Source: Kitasatospora sp. NBC_00458 (lineage in GTDB: Bacteria; Actinomycetota; Actinomycetes; Streptomycetales; Streptomycetaceae). From it: a stretch of DNA of 64,000 nucleotides. The position numbers and the translations under genes are program-made. Positions within the stretch are counted from its first letter, which is position 1. Each line of letters starts with the position of its first letter. The stretch is taken from NCBI RefSeq assembly GCF_036013975.1, contig NZ_CP107904.1:5295001-5359000 (forward strand), in the 5' to 3' direction. The notes under the pieces were generated by a model that had not been told where the DNA came from, did no database searches, and saw only the letters and a program-made list of their open reading frames with translations. Shown piece by piece: positions 62,038-64,000 of the stretch.

Positions 62038-62376
62038 ATGACCAGCACTGACACGAACGGCCAGGACGCTCCCCGCTACGTCCGGCTCCACATCGAGCTC
62101 ATCGCCGAGATCACCGACGAGGGCGCGCTGAAGGCGGCGGCCCTGCAGCAGGTGGCGGCGGACGAGTACCTCGACGACGACGAGCGGGCGCAGTCCGTCG
62201 ACGCCATCGAGGTGGACCCGTCGGGTTCGCTCGCCCACTTCATCGACCCGGTGGCGCTGCTCGGCGACGTCCCGGGTGTCGAGCTCGCCTCGGCGACCTG
62301 GGAGTCCGCGAAGACCGACTTCGACCCCGAGGGCGACGAGTGGGACGAGTACGCCGTGGAGGAGGCCGCCGAGTAG
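62038..62376 (+). CDS. Conserved small acidic protein, unknown function
   Basis: The 112-residue, strongly acidic cytoplasmic protein has a likely alpha/beta core (YVRLHIELIAEITDEGALKAAALQQV, then SVDAIEVDPSGSLAHFIDPVALLGDVPGVEL) and an acidic tail (DPEGDEWDEYAVEEAAE). It resembles unnamed streptomycete proteins found near cbs. No motif gives a function. The start fits the leaderless promoter, and a perfect terminator follows 24 bases after the stop, so it is a single-gene unit. Confidence 0.85.
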   Translation: MTSTDTNGQDAPRYVRLHIELIAEITDEGALKAAALQQVAADEYLDDDERAQSVDAIEVDPSGSLAHFIDPVALLGDVPGVELASATWESAKTDFDPEGDEWDEYAVEEAAE

Positions 62377-62400
62377 GGCGTGCCCGTCACGGCTCCTGAC

Positions 62401-62429
62401 CGCCCGGCCTGTGATCCACAGGCCGGGCG
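62401..62429 (+). terminator. Rho-independent terminator with T-tract
   Basis: A 13-bp perfect stem (CGCCCGGCCTGTG with CACAGGCCGGGCG) with a 3-base loop is followed directly by TTTT. Confidence 0.93.
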
Positions 62430-62441
62430 TTTTGTCCATAT

Positions 62442-62471
62442 TTGGCGGTAAGTTTCGTCATCTCGTACGAT
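62442..62471 (+). promoter_or_regulatory. Promoter TTGGCG - 18 bases - TACGAT
   Basis: Both boxes are near consensus and lie about 90 bases before the transpeptidase start, in AT-richer DNA. Confidence 0.6.
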
Positions 62472-62558
62472 CGCTACCCGTTGGTGTGGGAACCGTGAAC
62501 ACGCAGAACGCGTTTCCCTATCCGTAAGTGCCCGAATGATCAGCAGGGAGTGGGCGAC

Positions 62559-63896
62559 GTGACGGCAGGGGACGGTCGGGGCCGGTCGGCCGGAGGCAGC
62601 TGGAGCCGGCGCGGTGTGCTGGCCGGGCTGATCGGGGCCCCGGTCCTGCTGCTGGCGGCCTGCAACGACACCAAGGGCGTCGAGAGCGGCGGCACCGGTG
62701 GCAGCGGCTCCGGTGGCTCCGGCGGAGGCGGCGGTGGCGCGGGCGGTTCGGCCACCGGCGCCACGGGTGCGGGCGGCTCCGGCGGCCAGGCGACCCCCAG
62801 TGCCACCAGCACGCCGAAGACCTCGGTCGCCGTGATCACCGTGACGCCCGCCGACGGCTCCACCGCGGCCAGCTTCAGCGACCCGGTCAAGGTCACCGTC
62901 GCGAACGGCACCCTCACCTCGGTCAAGGTCACCGACTCCACCGGCAAGGCGCTGGCCGGCCAGCTCTCCGCCGACGGCGGCAGCTGGACCTCGGCCGCCG
63001 CACCGGCCAGCGGCACCAAGTACACCGTGACCGCCGCCGCCACCGACAAGGACAAGCTGGAGGCGGACGCCAACGCCGTCTTCACCACGGCGACCCCGGC
63101 CAACACCTTCGTGGGCTACTTCACCCCCGAGGACGGCTCGGTCGTCGGCGTCGGCATGCCCGTCTCCATCAACTTCAGCAAGCCGGTCACCGACCGCAAG
63201 ACCGTCCAGCAGGCGATCACCGTCATAGCCGAGCCGGGCGTCGAGATCGTCGGGCACTGGTTCTCCAGCACCCGCCTCGACTTCCGGCCGCAGGAGTACT
63301 GGGCCAAGGGCACCAAGGTGACCGTCAAGCTCCGGCTGAAGGACGTCCAGGGCGCCAGGGGCGTCTACGGCACCCAGTCCAAGGACGTCCGCTTCACCGT
63401 CGGCCGGGCGCAGACCAGCGTCGCCGACCTCGCCACCAAGAAGCTCACCGTCACCACCGACGGCCAGGTCAGCGCCGTCTACGCGATCTCCGGCGGCTCG
63501 CCCGAGTTCCGCACCTGGGGCGGCAGGATGGTGATCACCGAGCAGTACCAGCAGACCCGGATGAACTCGCAGACCGTCGGCCTCGGCAGCGAGTACGACA
63601 TCCCGGACGTCCCGCACGCCCAGCGGCTCAGCACCTCCGGGACCTTCATCCACGGCAACTACTGGTCCCCGACGTCGATCTTCGGCAGCCAGAACACCAG
63701 CCACGGCTGCATCGGCCTGCGGGACGTCAAGGGCGGCCAGGACCAGGGCGCCGACGGCTACAAGTTCTTCAAGAGCTCGATGATCGGCGACGTGGTCGAG
63801 GTCGTGAACTCCGGCGACAAGACGGTGGTGCCCTCCAACGGGCTCAACGGCTGGAACATGGGCTGGGCCGACTGGAAGGCCGGCAGCGCGCTCTGA
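62559..63896 (+). CDS. L,D-transpeptidase lipoprotein (YkuD family)
   Basis: This cell-wall enzyme forms 3-3 cross-links in peptidoglycan. The 445-residue precursor has a signal with SRRGVLAGLIGAPVLLL, which could use the Tat route, and lipobox LAAC. A Gly/Ser/Thr linker leads to two bacterial Ig-like domains (about 80-270, VITVTPADGSTAASFSDPVKV and FVGYFTPEDGSVVGVGMPVSINF). The YkuD domain follows with FIHGNYWSPTSIFG and S381-H382-G-C384-IGL, Cys being the nucleophile. GTG 62559 is preferred over GTG 62550 because AGGGAG lies 8 bases before it. This matches the five-domain LDT type of actinobacteria. Confidence 0.94.
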   Translation: MTAGDGRGRSAGGSWSRRGVLAGLIGAPVLLLAACNDTKGVESGGTGGSGSGGSGGGGGGAGGSATGATGAGGSGGQATPSATSTPKTSVAVITVTPADGSTAASFSDPVKVTVANGTLTSVKVTDSTGKALAGQLSADGGSWTSAAAPASGTKYTVTAAATDKDKLEADANAVFTTATPANTFVGYFTPEDGSVVGVGMPVSINFSKPVTDRKTVQQAITVIAEPGVEIVGHWFSSTRLDFRPQEYWAKGTKVTVKLRLKDVQGARGVYGTQSKDVRFTVGRAQTSVADLATKKLTVTTDGQVSAVYAISGGSPEFRTWGGRMVITEQYQQTRMNSQTVGLGSEYDIPDVPHAQRLSTSGTFIHGNYWSPTSIFGSQNTSHGCIGLRDVKGGQDQGADGYKFFKSSMIGDVVEVVNSGDKTVVPSNGLNGWNMGWADWKAGSAL

Positions 63897-63920
63897 CGCC
63901 GTCCGGGCCCCCGGGGGAAT

Positions 63921-63962
63921 CTCCCCGGACCGCACCGGACCGCACCGGACCGCACCGGACCG
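63921..63962. repeat. 10-base tandem repeat after the transpeptidase
   Basis: CGCACCGGAC occurs three times exactly (63931-63960) with partial copies on both sides. No gene follows within the window. Confidence 0.8.
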
Positions 63963-64000
63963 CGCCGGGGTGCCCCAGGGGCGACGCCGGTCCGGCCGGT

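Noticed and set aside
61598..62041. Open frame starting GTG 61598 after cbs
   Set aside because: It has no ribosome-binding site, it crosses a perfect terminator hairpin and it ends inside the next gene. The first 45 codons have a plausible GC pattern, so it is mentioned as a gap feature only.

Overview
The window is very GC-rich actinobacterial DNA. Its core genes and their neighbours are those of the Streptomycetaceae (Streptomyces or Kitasatospora): prs-rplY-pth, ppc, mfd, mazG-P450-rpf-eno-divIC-DUF501-ppx-ndh, and a MacB-type ABC pair next to a leucyl tRNA with anticodon TAA. That tRNA is bldA, the reader of the rare UUA codon. All genus-level statements are inference from gene content; no search was run.

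Layout. 1-4.8 kb: prs, rplY, pth, a small membrane protein and an ECF sigma factor with its partner. 4.8-9.2 kb: ppc and an orphan histidine kinase. 9.4-21.5 kb: an accessory block. A YwqJ-type deaminase and a SUKH-3 protein are followed by four sugar-nucleotide enzymes (Gfo/Idh oxidoreductase, epimerase, two DegT-type aminotransferases). Next come a WHH-nuclease-like/SUKH-1 fusion, a 939-residue Imm35-deaminase-SUKH-4 fusion and a DivIVA-like coiled-coil protein. 21.6-25.7 kb: a four-copy palindromic operator array with no adjacent promoter target, a lipoprotein gene carrying the only TTA codon I found in the window, a secreted beta/gamma-crystallin (killer-toxin-like) protein, a nucleotide-sugar dehydrogenase and a 1-kb gap. 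25.8-42.9 kb: mfd, a DUF4352 lipoprotein, a one-chain HsdM/HsdS-like methylase, a membrane protein/Ser-Thr kinase pair, a two-component system, a PAP2 phosphatase whose gene runs antisense into the response regulator, a SurA-like lipoprotein, mazG, a truncated SDR and a cytochrome P450. 42.9-53.5 kb: an Rpf cell-wall hydrolase under a c-di-AMP riboswitch, eno, divIC, DUF501, ppx, ndh with Rex-like sites, and an ABC exporter. 53.5-64 kb: bldA, a Bax-inhibitor-1 protein, conserved small proteins, a thiolase, an SGNH hydrolase, cystathionine beta-synthase and an L,D-transpeptidase.

How it fits together. Most of the window is housekeeping. The unusual part is 9.4-24.8 kb. It holds three toxin-type catalytic folds (two deaminases, one HNH/Endo VII-like), each paired with or fused to a SUKH- or Imm-type domain. 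They surround enzymes that resemble a diaminouronic acid nucleotide-sugar pathway, whose likely first enzyme, a dehydrogenase, sits about 8 kb further on. bldA and a TTA-containing gene lie in the same window, so that gene should be translated only when bldA tRNA is active. Many genes have a TANNNT hexamer 5-7 bases before the start codon, which implies leaderless mRNAs.
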